From Rhizodiscina lignyota (taxonomy: Eukaryota > Ascomycota > Dothideomycetes > Aulographales > Rhizodiscinaceae), in NCBI GenBank assembly GCA_010015805.1, contig ML978123.1, positions 1,612,001-1,676,000 of the forward strand: a DNA stretch of 64,000 nt, read 5' to 3'. Of the stretch, positions 11,956 to 23,427 are shown piece by piece; position 1 is the stretch's first letter, and the number at the start of each line of letters is the position of its first letter. The notes below the pieces were generated by a model, which made no database searches, was not told the DNA's origin, and saw only the letters and a program-made list of their open reading frames with translations. Position numbers and translations under genes: made by a program.

Positions 11956-12357
11956 TCAGGGAGTTTCTTCGAAATGGGTGCTCTGCCAATCGTGCCCATT
12001 GTCGACGTTATAGCAATTCCCTCCCTCGAGCAACAGTGTTTCGGAGTAACCCCCACCGCATCCGGGCAGCTGATAAGTGACTACAGTGGTCAGAGGGCAG
12101 CCAGTGCTCAAGAAGAATGAATGGCGACCTCCGGCATGGATGCATGTGTGGTCAAATCCGTCAGAGTCGCCGTTGTCGCCGTTGCAGTCAAAATCGCTTT
12201 ATGCCGTGAAAGTGCACTCTTCAGTATAATTAATAGTGGTGTTCTGGTTTGACGTGATGGTACTCCGACCGGAGACGGCATTCGCAATTGCATCGACGGG
12301 TTGGCAGAGGGCGAGGCCGAACGCCATGGTGATAGACAGGAGGACGGAAGACTTCAT
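11956..12357 (-). pseudogene. Small secreted cysteine-containing protein, reading frame interrupted
   Basis: From the ATG at 12357 a clean signal peptide (about 20 residues, ending near LCQPVDA) leads into an Asn/Thr-rich stretch. The frame is interrupted about midway, then continues in the same frame for more than 70 codons with six cysteines, paired Gly/Asp-rich motifs and a natural stop at 11956. No GT-AG pair of reasonable length removes the interruption. It is therefore either a recently broken gene, a locus polymorphic for the break, or a sequencing error. The intact form would have been about 130 aa, the size of many small secreted fungal proteins. I do not recognise the family. Upstream (12358-12430) is a plausible short leader. 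Confidence 0.45.
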
Positions 12358-13373
12358 TGTAGCGTCAAGAGCAGAGAGAATAGTATGAGAAGGTAAACGT
12401 AAATTTGATATAATCAGCACTTGGTTTTGAGGTAATTGAGGGCTGCAGTAGGAAGGTGATGCTGAATCTGTGAACTCGCGAAGACTTCTTTATACTTATC
12501 TTTTAGAAATGTCGCGACAGCTCCTTCGTGGCTCTACTGAAACTATTCATAGTGTTAGGGGGCGTTTGACGATGAGGACGAATATTGTACTGTGCTGGTG
12601 CTTCTGGCTGTGGTTCGGGGCTCAAGCAAAGGTAACGCCCCCAGGTCTCGGTTGAAGAGAGGAAAGAAGGGAAAAGGGGCAAGGTGAACAAGGATTTTAT
12701 CGAGCTACCCAATCCCTTGTCATCGGCTAAGGTCGCCATCGGGGCCGAAGAAATGCCGGCGCCGATGAAGCCACCCGCCAGGCCGCCCGACCTGAGCCTC
12801 TGAGCCTCACCACCCTTGATCCTCCCGAAATCGCCGGAGAGGCTGGTGTCGCGTACGCACTGCCTCATCCGAATAGACCGAGCCACATGCAATAGAGGAG
12901 ACGTTCCTCAGGCTACGAGTGAAAGGCTGTGAGATCCGCCAGCCATTATTCCCTCATTAAAACGCCTTGCTAAACGTCAAATGGCCTTGATCCCTTCCTT
13001 AGGCTCAATGCTTTCATCACAGAAGCTAATTGGCGTTATCGAGAAAAACGAGGCCTGGTAACACTATGAGGCGTTACAAACAAGCTGACTAGTTCAGTAG
13101 TTCAGTCTGACTGCAATCAATGGCAATCATAATATTGACAAGGAAATATGGACTGTCACAGTGATAGCTATACGAAACTTGGAGTCGACTGAGTCTACTG
13201 CTCAGTACCCGGTCCTAGCTTATTAGCTATCCGCATGCTCTTCGACCGAAGCGCCAGCCTCTTATCATCCTCAGCTCCTACAAAGCTGTCCTACGACACT
13301 GTCTTGTCACTACTCAACTAGGGGCAAAGATCGGTGGCACAAACGTAGCTCCCCATTCTATTCTCTACATTGA
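12358..13373. other. Gene-poor stretch
   Basis: About 1 kb. The longest ORF here (minus strand, 12503-12892) has low-complexity composition and no domain resemblance. An ATG at 13234 opens 28 codons that could be a first exon of the next gene, but no convincing donor follows. Nothing else is seen. Confidence 0.4.
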
Positions 13374-13394
13374 CCCCAACTAACACGCTGTGTA

Positions 13395-14415
13395 GTGTCT
13401 CAGAGTGACCGAGCGCGGACTGAGAAGAATGCGTTCAAGTCACTCAGATCGATCAACCCTGACCCTTTCAAATCAGCCTACCCAACGTTATCAGCCTGTC
13501 GCAAAGCATTCGCACTTACCCATGAAGTGCATTTCAGCTTCCCAAAGCGAAAGGGGGTTTCGCCATCGAAGCTCAAGTCCAGCGTTGCTCACGCGGTGTC
13601 GAGGAGGCTCATTGACGAGCACAGGATTTCTATTTGCGGAGGTCAGATCCCCCTCAGATATCTCCGAGTCACGCTAATCACATGCATTAGATGATATGAT
13701 TGCGGATGACAACAATTCTGCACTTGCTCCCAAGACTGTGGAGGATAGCGACTCTGCGGTTGCCCTTGCGACTATGAATGGCAATGGCCCTGCTGCTGAT
13801 GATGCGATCGCAGATGGCCACAATTCTGTTGCTGCCGGTGTGGACGGCTCGACCGAGAAGATTAACAACTCCGCCGCTAATGATACAACCGGGAATTGGA
13901 ACGACTCTGTAACTGCTGGTGCTAGCACGGACGGCAACCACTCTGCGATCATCACTCTGAAGAGGCATCGTATCGAACCAGCTATGGGCCGCAACGTGAA
14001 ACGTCGCCTACCTGAGATCGTTGACGACTCCGAATGCAGTGATGTGGAAATCCCGCTAGAGCTGCCCGAAACTATGCTAGAATCCCCACGGTCGCCGGCG
14101 CGCTTTGAAAGTACTAAGGCATTAGATGAGGCCCTGGTATGTAAACTTCTATGTCGGAACCGAGAAGTTCGCATCCGCGTCCAGGACATGTGGCTTGAAG
14201 TTCAAGATCTGTGCAGGGCGGTGTTTGATGGTTCAGTGGGCGTTGGCGCTGAGAGTGAGGAGCGGACTCGGAATATCGCGGCAAGCACCAAATCAACGAA
14301 AACTCTTGATGGCAACACTTTATACACTGGGCTGTGGAACAAGGTGACTTCTCCGCGGTTTATGGCACTACCAGGTTCAATGCCGATACCGTTTCTCTTT
14401 CATCCTTTGAGGTGA
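13395..14415 (+). CDS. Hypothetical protein with degenerate Asn/Ser/Ala repeats
   Basis: Not recognised. A likely exon at about 13374-13641 encodes a basic region (SFPKRKGVSPSKLKSS) and joins in phase across a 49-nt GT-AG intron to 13691-14415. The second exon carries five or six loose repeats of the form (D/N)-N-S-(A/V)-x-A, then a basic HRIEPAMGRNVKRR stretch and an acidic segment, a composition seen in nuclear or disordered proteins. No in-frame ATG opens the first exon, so a further upstream exon is needed or the 5' end is lost. After 14334 a different frame gives a more protein-like tail ending ELDDY at 14525, which suggests a frame break or an unrecognised intron. Confidence 0.4.
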
Positions 14416-14525
14416 CTGTCGCTCAAAAACATCCGACGATGGTCCAGATCTACATTCCGCCGTATCGCGTGAAGGAACTGTGTGCTTTGTTAGGCGTTGG
14501 CATATCTGAGCTGGACGATTACTAG

Positions 14526-14850
14526 ATACTAACAAATTAAGTACATATCTGCGCCCAGAACACGGATGAAGCATAGACCGCGAATGTCATACAGAGATCA
14601 GCCTTACATACTAGGGACCTCATATAAGGAGCCATAAAGTACACTGCAAGAGAGATGGTATCCCATACTGGCAGTGGGTGTGCCCATGTGGACGCTTTGG
14701 TTTCACACAGGGGAAGTGGCTGGGCCAGCTGGCGTTACATCTTCCAAATATTAACGTCGACTTGCATGTATTTTAAAGGATTCTATTTCTTAGCTAGAAT
14801 GATTTCGACGGAACCAAAGTCGGGGAATGAAAGTGCCTTTCCGATCTGGA
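14526..14850. other. Intergenic
   Basis: About 325 nt between the unknown gene and the 3' end of the maltose-permease-like gene. No ORF, repeat or RNA gene was recognised. Confidence 0.4.
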
Positions 14851-16621
14851 CTACTCGATGCGATACTTCTTGAATTCCTTCGTTCTAACCCTCCTTGAAA
14901 ACATGATATCCAACTCTTCGTACGTTCGGCCGCCAGTTTCAGGGACTCTGAAATAACTCCAGATCAACGAGATGGCAGACAAGCCACCGAAGAAGAAGCC
15001 AATCTTGCCTCTGATGTTTGCCTGGTCCGGATTGAACATGTACGGAATGGCGACCGTCATAGCGATGGCGACCACAGCTTGCACGGCTGTGGCAACGGCG
15101 ATCGTCTTCGAGCGAACCTTTGTTGCGCTCGTCTCGCTGATAATAACAAAGCAGACCGGGCCAACGCTCCAATCGTAGCAGAAGTTCCAGACGATCATGA
15201 GAGACGCTTGAGTCCATGCTAGATTTGGGTTGCTGTCATAATCGGGGATACAGTCGAGGATTCCGATAATGAGCAAAAGTACAACAAGGCAGAGAAGACC
15301 AGTATTGTAGATGACGCGACGTCCGAACCGAGTCAGGAGAACCCAAGAGAAACATGTGGCGACGAAACCCACAGCCAGAAAGCCAACAGACATATCAAAC
15401 GCTTTATTTGTCGCAAGCCCGGCCAATTCGAAGAAATAAGTAGTGTATCCAACGAGATATATGCCAGAGAGCACTTGGATCGTGTAGACACCCACTGAAA
15501 TTTCGGTGCGTCGCAAATTCTCTCGTTTGAAGCAGTCCCAATATGTCGATCCGGCCTCCAGTTCTTGCTCCAGTCTGTCGGTCTCAATAATCATCGCCAT
15601 AGTCCCCTTAACATCAGCGCCCTTGGCAGAGAGACGACGGAGGGAATTCCCTGCCTCCTCCATTTTGCCTTTGCGCACAAGCCAATACGGACTCTCCGGG
15701 GCGAAAGGCCAGCCAGCCAAAATAACAAGAGGCCAGACCCACTGCGCGGCAAATGGAGCGCTGTACGCCCAGTGACTGTTGAGTTGTTGTGTCCCCGCAA
15801 TGACACCATTCGCAATCAACTGTCCCATGACGAAGCAGAGGTTGGTGTAAGAAGTGAGCACACCACGAAGAGCGACCGGGCAGACTTCCGATGCATATGC
15901 TGGGGCAATAACGGCGTAAGATCCAAGGACGAGGCCTCCAAGCAGCTCCCCGGCAAGCAGAACGGGTAAAGACCGAGCGAAGAATTGGATGAATATAAAG
16001 CCGGTCGTGAAAATAACGCAAACGCCAAAGGTCTTCTTGCGTCCATACCACTCCATGGGGTATGCAGCAAATAGAGCTCCGATAACTATTCAAACACATC
16101 AGCTTGAATCAAAGACCATACATAGACTCCAAAGAGGCCCAGCAAACCCTTCATTTTCACCACCGGTTCTGGATAGAAGAGAGTGGATCGTGCAAATTAA
16201 TGTACAAGCACCCTTATTGAATGCGGCACCTCGAGACGGGACAACTCACCCTGTCCAATTGGATTACCCATACTCAGACCAGTCTGCCATGGAGCTGATA
16301 CGATATACTGGCCTTTAAACAGGTATCCGAAGTCGCGTTGGAAAGCAGGGACCGCGTATAAACTGGTGAGTAGCTGCGGATCAAATGCCGTCATAATCAC
16401 CTAGAAAATGTGTCAGAGGTTGCCATTGAAGCTTCTCGGAATGCAATTACCCCCATGGAGAAGAAGAGGGACCATCCAGCTGCCGCAGGATATATCCTCA
16501 GGGCCTCCAGAAGACTCATTTTGTGCTCTTTTTCCGTAGCATCTCGAACTTCTGCGCCTGCAATTGCTCCAATCACAACATTCCCTTTCCCCGAATTGTG
16601 CTCTGGATCTTCGTCCGCCAT
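14851..16621 (-). CDS. Sugar transporter, maltose permease-like (MFS)
   Basis: Plasma-membrane sugar/H+ symporter resembling fungal MAL-type alpha-glucoside permeases. Minus-strand exons 16451-16621, 16250-16400 and 14851-16085 give 518 aa, normal for the group. Marks include EHKMSLLEALRIYP before TM1, GNPIGQ in TM2, MEWYGRKK, APESPYWLVRKGK before the central loop, LTRFGRR and VPETGGRTYEELD at the end. The start Met (MADEDPEH) is the first ATG in the open frame; it lies where MAL-type permeases start. The second intron is long for this window at 164 nt. Substrate is not predictable from sequence alone. It has no close partner gene; the nearest hydrolases are 7 kb to the left. Confidence 0.9.
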
Positions 16622-18332
16622 TTTCGCGCTCTCAGTCGCTCGTCGCAGCGTGCCGAAAGAATCTTGCACTTTCAATGCTTCAAAATCAGTTCAAGGGAAT
16701 GATTTTACATTCTTGAAGATCGCCTGTGGAGATAACTTATCTCGTGAGTTTATCTCGTATCCATGGCCTCTTGAACCTAACAACCATGCACTGCAACCCA
16801 AAGGAGGGGTTCCTCACGTGCCTGTGGGATCGATCATGTTTGGGGAGCCTGATCCGGCTGGATCGCCGCCGCAATCACCGTTATCCAGGTCTCACGGTCG
16901 AGCGTAAAAGTTGGGATATGCTGATTCTCCATTCCAAGACACGGGAGACGAATAGAATAGCTGGTATACCGGTAAAGCTGCGCTCTTCTGCCGGACGCTA
17001 AGCTGGGCTTAAAAGCGGCAGCTAGCCTTCCAAGGTATAATTGTGGGCGGCTCTCCACCATTTAATATACACCCGACCTTGCTAGCAAGCTATCTCAAAC
17101 CCTGCTTAGCGTTGCAGTATAAGAGCGGGGTTTCCGATATCACCGGGCAATACCGCACCAATTATCTAGGAATGTAAGAGTTCTAGATTTCGAAACCCAT
17201 CACGGCCGAAGAAATATTACAATTGATGGCATGCGAGGAGAAATTGCTCTGCTAGAGATCTGGGAATGGAGGACATAATTCCTGAGCAGATGTCGAGCAG
17301 GCCAATCAGACTAACGATCGGGACAATATGCTATGATATGCTTGATCTCTATGTATTCCTTCACTCATCATCACCATCTTCGTCGCGCTTGGCAGTTAAC
17401 TCCTTCATCATTCTCGACGGTAACAGATTAGTTAATCCCGTTTAAAAACGAACGGGTGCTCCACTTGAAGATGTAAAATTGAAGCTCACACAGGTGGATC
17501 CAGCAAAGGTTTGGTTGAAGGCAGACTTCCAACCCGTACGAAGAATTCCAACATTAGTTTGATTAACGGCAGGATTCCAACTCACAAATTCGCAGGGTGT
17601 GCAGGTTTTCAACTCCTGTTCGATTATTGATTTGAAATTTATATCGTCTCTTCAGTTTGTAATACATACGGGCACCATGTGCTCACTACTTGAATATACG
17701 ACGAATCAAGCTAAGGAGTCCCATGAGCTGCATACGCGCGCGCATATCCTCGACGTCTTTCTGGTTATTCAAATCAGTCATTTCTTCCAGTCTGCTGCAC
17801 ACGGCGGCTCCTTGTTCCTTTTCTCCATTAATGATTGCTGTTAGCATGTTCAAACTCTACAAGCTGTTAAGCTCTAGATTCCCAAGCTTCAAACTGACCC
17901 GTGGGGCATGTTGCACCCAGTTCGGGCAAGTTTATCGGAACTCTTGACACCTTAGACCATCTACCAATTGGAGTATTAAAAGCGTTTATTCATAATCTGA
18001 ATTTTCACGTTATAACGGCGATACACAGGAGCAATCACTCCATAGATCTGATGGTTGCGCCAAGAGCGTGCGGAATATCTTGTCGTCTCCGCAAGCGGAT
18101 ACCATGATCCGGGCCACGACAGCAGTGTCCGAAGAAGATTTTAAGCGTAAGGAGCTAGTAAGGTTGATGTTTATTCTTGGATCATTCCGAAAGTGTATAC
18201 AGGTGGCAGCGCAAATTGGAGCGATTGGATCTGGCCTCTTATATGTAGTGAGGCGTAGTTGCGAAAGGATTCCTCAGTCCTTCAAGTAGAGATAAAATTC
18301 ATCGTCACTTCGAGAGAGCCTCGCTTTCTAGA
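16622..18332. other. Gene-poor stretch of 1.7 kb
   Basis: Only short ORFs with no family resemblance, the longest being 85 codons. The left part must include the promoter of the sugar transporter and the right part that of the esterase. I see no terminal repeats or mobile-element protein. A plus-strand ORF at 18068-18289 has an amphipathic look but no support. Confidence 0.4.
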
Positions 18333-19608
18333 ATGGCATCTTTGTACAAGTATCCTAAAGACACGGTCAGACACCATTCTGGAACTCTAAACCATGAAGG
18401 GGGGCTGTCGAAGGAATGGATGAAAGTGAGTTCCCGAGGCTTGAATGATGCCCTGGCGCTGAGAAGGATCAGTTCGAAGAGCAACTCGGATTTCGGCCAG
18501 CGGTCAATCTAGATGGGACGCTAGTTGAACAGAGAAAGGCGTTTGAAGATGCTTGCGCGCTCCGCGATGAAAGCTCTTTGACGGAAGACCTAAGGGAAGG
18601 CGTGTCTGTTCAAGACGAGGAAATTAAATTAATCTCCAGCGGGGAAACTTCGGCAATTCCAATCCGCATTTACAAGCCAACAACAGCCGCATTTACAAGA
18701 GACACTCCGAACGAGAGCGAACTTCGCCCTGCCGCTGTATTCTTCCATGGAGGTGGGTGGATCTTAGGCAGCATAGCAACAGATGATTTGTTTTGTCGAC
18801 AAATCGCGTACGATCTGGGTCACGTTGTCGTGAGCGTCGAATATCGTCTTGCCCCTGAATATGTCTATCCTGCCGCCATAGACGACTGCTACAGTGGCCC
18901 GCTCTGGGTACAAGATCCGTAACTAAAACGTAAGGCGTCGCTGAATCATATCTTAGACGCTGGAAAATGCTAGGCCATTGGGTATCGACCCTAGCCAGGT
19001 CTATGTGACAGGCAATTCTGCAGGAGGTACTTTCCAATGGTCGCTCCTCAAAGCTCGTTATTAACGCTCGTAGGCCATCTGGCAGCAGCTGTCGCCCTGA
19101 AGTCAGCCGAAGCTGAAACAGGCTTTGCGTTAGCAGCTCAGGTTCTACGGATCCCGGCGACATGCCATCCTCAGGTTTTTCCTGGTGTGCTTCCCCGAAG
19201 ACAGGATGTCCCGGTTTTTAACGATTCCGCGGCGTCATCTATGTTTGGTACTACGCGCTATAATTCCTAGTCATTGGATTGTACTGATAAACGTCAGATT
19301 CATTCGTGCCAAATAAAGACGATCGAACATCTCCACTCGTATCTCCGCTCCTTGCCAATCCAGACCATATACGAAAACTACCCCCGACATACATTGATGC
19401 TTGCTCGGTTGATCCACTTGTAGACGGTGGAATTGCATATGCGAAGAAATTAGAAGACAATGATGTTCCAGTGAAACTGTTTATTCTGGAGGGAATGCCA
19501 CATGGGTCTTTCATACTGTTTCCAGAGTTGGACTCTAGTAAAGCTGCGCGCTCCGCTTGTATGCAAGGGACTTTGTGGGCCTTAGGTCATACTAGATCTT
19601 CCAGCTAA
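18333..19608 (+). CDS. Alpha/beta hydrolase, HSL-type esterase
   Basis: Carboxylester hydrolase of the hormone-sensitive-lipase group. Exons 18333-18425, 18467-18907, 18957-19026, 19074-19247 and 19298-19608 give 362 aa. The oxyanion motif HGGGW lies near residue 125, the nucleophile elbow GNSAG has Ser near 199, the acid is in the VDPLVDGG loop and the base is the His of MPHGS. GNSAG replaces the usual GDSAG but keeps the serine. No signal peptide, so probably intracellular. The stop is 54 nt from the stop of the convergent BVMO gene. In pathways where a BVMO makes an ester or lactone, such an esterase does the next step; that link is inferred from position. The first intron is short (41 nt). 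Confidence 0.88.
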
Positions 19609-19662
19609 GCGTATTATTTCCGCACCAATTGAAGTGCCCTCTAAATAACATCCAGAGCAGAT

Positions 19663-21682
19663 CTAGATCATACCAGGGATTGGAGGGACGTCAATTGAAT
19701 CAAGATATGGGGTCGGCGCGGATTTATCCATCTCACCTCGCGTCATGGCGACGCCCAACCACCCAAATGAATTGACAGTCGTATCCTCCGCTGGTGTGAA
19801 ATGGAAATCTTCCCACCGAGGATGCATCAGCATCTGGCGGAAAGCTGTCGCTGAGCCGGGACTATTCCGATGTTAGTAAACGCTGTCACCCCTTTGAGCC
19901 TCGATTGGAGACCAACAATAGTGCCACTACACGGCCTTCTGAGAGTCCTCGTTTGAACCACGACTTACACTACAGTCCTCGTTAGGGAAATCCCCTTGCA
20001 TTGTTAATTGTACACACGTACCGGTTTTGAGTATACCGTCCGCGGCATGTAGGAATCGATATATCCCGAAAATGCTTTCAATGCATCGTGCCTATCTCGA
20101 TCTCAGCATTTCGCTCTGCCGTTGACTTTCCAAGATATAGTCCAACTTACTTCACCTCCATTGTCCTGTATCCCTCACGCTGGCATTTCTGGATGCATTT
20201 GATGATGTATTCGCATTGCGACTCGATTGCCAGGACGGTCGATCCTGACGGTGGTGCACCATTTGGCCCAAGGTATATCATGTAATTTGGCATACTCCGA
20301 GCAAACACACTCACATATGCTTCAGGGTACGGATCGTCCCATACCTGCTCCAAGCTAAGACCGCCTCTGCCTGTCACAGGGAATCGGGGCAGGTAGCTTG
20401 TATCGAATCCAGTGGCAGTGATTATTGCATCGACGTTCCTGACCTTTCCGTCTGCCGTTTCGATTCCATTCATGTGAATTCTCTTGATGTTGGTAGAGAT
20501 AAATTCACAGTTCGCCTTGCATATGGATTCAAGGTAATTTGGGCCAGGCGTGATCCGCCGGCAGACTGGCGGATAGCTCGGGTTCATGGACTCGAACACT
20601 TCAGGCTTCGTAGCCAATTTCTGTTTCATTGATTCTCTGAAGATCTTTTCCGATTCGCGCGCGAGCTCCGAGTCTGCCCAAGTTACCGTGTGTACCGTGT
20701 TCAGCAAGCTCTCGACATAAGCTCGGTACTTCAGATAAGATAATGGGTCATCGCGGAAAGCTTCGAGCTCTTCTGGAGTATATTTTGCTATTTCATGTAA
20801 GCAAATAGAAACGTCTAACCCCCAAGGCCCAAGCTTACAATTTCCACCAGTTGGGTTCCTCCGAAATGCCTCCTCTGCCGCAAAGCCGCCAGAAGCAATC
20901 CACATTTTCGAATGATTATAGTGATCAATCCTTTTAACAATTGGCTGTATTGCGGGCAATATCTGGATGCCAGACGATCCACCGCCGATAAGAGCGATCT
21001 CTTTGTCCCTTACATCGTATGAGTCGTCCCAGTCGGCTGAGTGCAGCAACTTTCCCTGGAAGTCCTTCAATCCAGGTATATCAGGCCAGTCCCATTGATT
21101 GAGGATACCTGTGGCCATGACCAGAAAGTCGCACGTGTCGGTGAAAACCTCTCCTGTCTCCAAATTCCTCACTTCGACTGACCAGATCGCTTCGTCCTCC
21201 TTCCACGTTGCTCCTGTTACCATATGGCGCTTTTTGATATACTTTTCTGCACCATACTTCTTCGAAACCATTTTCAGGTACTGTTGAATCTCCTGTCCGG
21301 ACGAATAAAACTCGCTCCATTGCGACCAGCTTTCGAATGTGAATTGGTACGCTACTGTCGTGTCAGCTAATCCGCAATTAGGGAACACTTCGAACTTACC
21401 TGGGCTCGGAATATCGCAGGCGACGCCTGGGTATCTTGGACTTGTAAGCTATTCGAAGCAGCCACGTTCTTCAGAAGCTGACCTGTTTTCGAACCATGTC
21501 CCTCCCAGATCTGCATTCTTTTCGTATATCGTCAGTGAGAGGTTGGCTATCCTCTGCGGAAACCGGATTGCTGTGCAAATGCCGCTGTAGCCTGCACCAA
21601 CACATATCACTTTGACATTTCGATAGTCATCTATGGCTTTTTCTGCGAGCTGAAATGTGTAGTCCTTCACGTGAGACGGCAT
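19663..21682 (-). CDS. Baeyer-Villiger / FAD-dependent monooxygenase
   Basis: NADPH- and FAD-dependent enzyme inserting oxygen next to a ketone to give an ester or lactone. Minus-strand exons 21483-21682, 21400-21434, 20151-21354, 20022-20091, 19917-19969 and 19663-19861 give 586 aa. Marks are the FAD fold GAGYSGI (residues 29-35), ENRYPGVACDIPS, the BVMO fingerprint FxGxxxHxxxWD as FQGKLLHSADWDD near 177-189, the NADPH fold GGGSSGIQ, and ATGFDTSYLP. The last two introns were needed to recover the end (MPRTVYS, then CKSWFKRG, then ALFPGSATAF), which matches fungal BVMOs. The ATG at 21682 is the first in frame. It shares a 561-nt promoter region with the divergent SDR gene. Substrate unknown. 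Confidence 0.9.
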
Positions 21683-22243
21683 CTTGCTTGCCCTGCAAAA
21701 TGTTGTTCGGATTTCCCTGGTGCCTTCGCGCTCTGCAATCTTTGCCAGATGTCCTGTAGATACATAATTGATATACTACTGCCGATACAAATCCCAATGC
21801 AGTTAAAGTATGTATTGTGCCGGCTACCGTGCTGCCATTCAGTTTGGTCAACAACTCGGTAAAGGTTAGCAGAGCGACTCTTTTCCGGAGTATCCAAAGC
21901 AGATGCGAAGTGGCTATCTAGTTATGCCGCTGTGAAATGCTTGTTGGGCTTTCATGGGTGAATAAACTAGCGATTAATGTCAAGGAAGATAGTACCCGAA
22001 TAGAAAGTGATGGTGTACGCCAATGATTGCGGGGTCTCCACGATACGCTACTGATCCATAGTGCTGTATGCACCTCATGCGGGTTCACGGCATGGCTTAA
22101 CTTTTACCTGCAATTGACGAATGGAAAACATTTCGCGGGGCCCTTTAGAAAATCATCTGAGGTGTTGTGCCAAGTCTACATTCGCCATGCTCCCAACTTG
22201 TGAGAGATTTGTTGCGAAGCCTCGTACCAAATATCGATGAGAC
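21683..22243. promoter_or_regulatory. Bidirectional promoter between BVMO and SDR genes
   Basis: The 561 nt between the divergent starts of the BVMO and the SDR gene must hold both promoters. No specific operator could be assigned by eye. Confidence 0.5.
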
Positions 22244-23323
22244 ATGGCGGCGAACGCGGCGAAAGTAGCCTTGATTACAGGCGGCGGTTAGAAACAATAA
22301 CGCGAGAGCATCCTCGTAACAGTAGCGCTAATAATTCTTTCTGACGCAGGCTCGGGAATGGGCCTCGCTGTAGCCCGGCATCTGGCTAGCAAAGGCTGGA
22401 GGTTATCAATTGCAGACGTCAGTGCGAGTACAATTTCTCCATGACTGAAACTTACTTTCAATGGTAGATGAACAGCGAGCGTGGGAAAAGCGCCGCCGAA
22501 GAGACTAGAGGAATCTTCACGCGGACTGATGTGACGAAGTACAACGACCAGGCGACGGTATTCCAAAAGACGAGAGAAGCGTACGGTCAGATCGATTTCG
22601 GTGCGTTGTCGATAGAGGCCGTGACGGACTGCCACCCTTTAATGCAAGACTCTTGATATAGTTTATGCAAACGCTGGCATCGTTGATACAGCTCCTTTCT
22701 ACGCCCCACAGGCTGAACTGCCGCCTCCGCCGCTGCCATTGTTGTGTCAAGATGTATGCTTGACGGGCGTCGTGTACGCATCATACCTTGCGATGCACTA
22801 TATGAGGCAGAATCCATCCAAAGGCGGCAATATCATCATGACCAGCTCAGGTAAGTTAATCTTTCCAGAACACTCAACGATGCCTGGGGTTCGGCGTTAA
22901 CATCTTCAGCGGCGGGGATCTATGCATCTCCAGCGCTACCAGTATACACCGGCGCAAAGCATGGCGTTGTAGGCTTCATGCGCAGTCTCGCTCCCATGCT
23001 TGCAAAAGACAACATTAGAGTCAATTGCACAATGCCCGGTGCCGTCCGGACGAATCTTTGTGATGAAGAGACCTGGAACGCATTGTAAGTAACGAGATCC
23101 CGCAATTATACCTCACTCCAGCTGAGGGTAGTCCAGTCCGGCAGAGCAATTCACGAAGACCTCGGACATTGTAAGTGCGATTGAAAAGATCTTGAAAGAT
23201 GAGAGTATCACGGGAAAGGCAGTCGAGATCAGCAAAGACAAGATCTACTTCCGAGAGCAGCACGAATTTTGTGACGAAGCCCAAAGGCAGACGATGGGAG
23301 CTGCTGGAGATGGTGCTTTTTAG
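22244..23323 (+). CDS. Short-chain dehydrogenase/reductase (classical SDR)
   Basis: NAD(P)-dependent alcohol dehydrogenase/ketoreductase. Exons 22244-22286, 22350-22417, 22468-22600, 22662-22850, 22910-23084 and 23137-23323 give 264 aa, the typical length. The cofactor motif TGGGSGMG spans residues 11-18 across intron 1, NAG occurs in VYANAGIV, the catalytic serine is in IIMTSS before intron 4 and the YxxxK pair is Tyr157/Lys161 in PVYTGAKHG. No targeting signal. It is divergent from the BVMO gene, which suggests it supplies the ketone by oxidising a secondary alcohol; this is inferred from context. The start was chosen because it places the TGxxxGxG motif at the usual distance. Confidence 0.9.
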
Positions 23324-23427
23324 CAGCACTATAATACATCTAAGCCCGTGGCGAAGAATTTGAATCTTACAATGTCTACAGAAGCGCCACCAACGCCAAT
23401 TTCTACGAGTCCCCGCAATGAATTCAT

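Noticed and set aside
12503-12892. Minus-strand ORF of 129 codons
   Set aside because: Mixed composition, no domain, no intron support and no conserved context.
18068-18289. 73-codon ORF upstream of the esterase
   Set aside because: No family resemblance; it ends before the esterase start and has no splice link to it.
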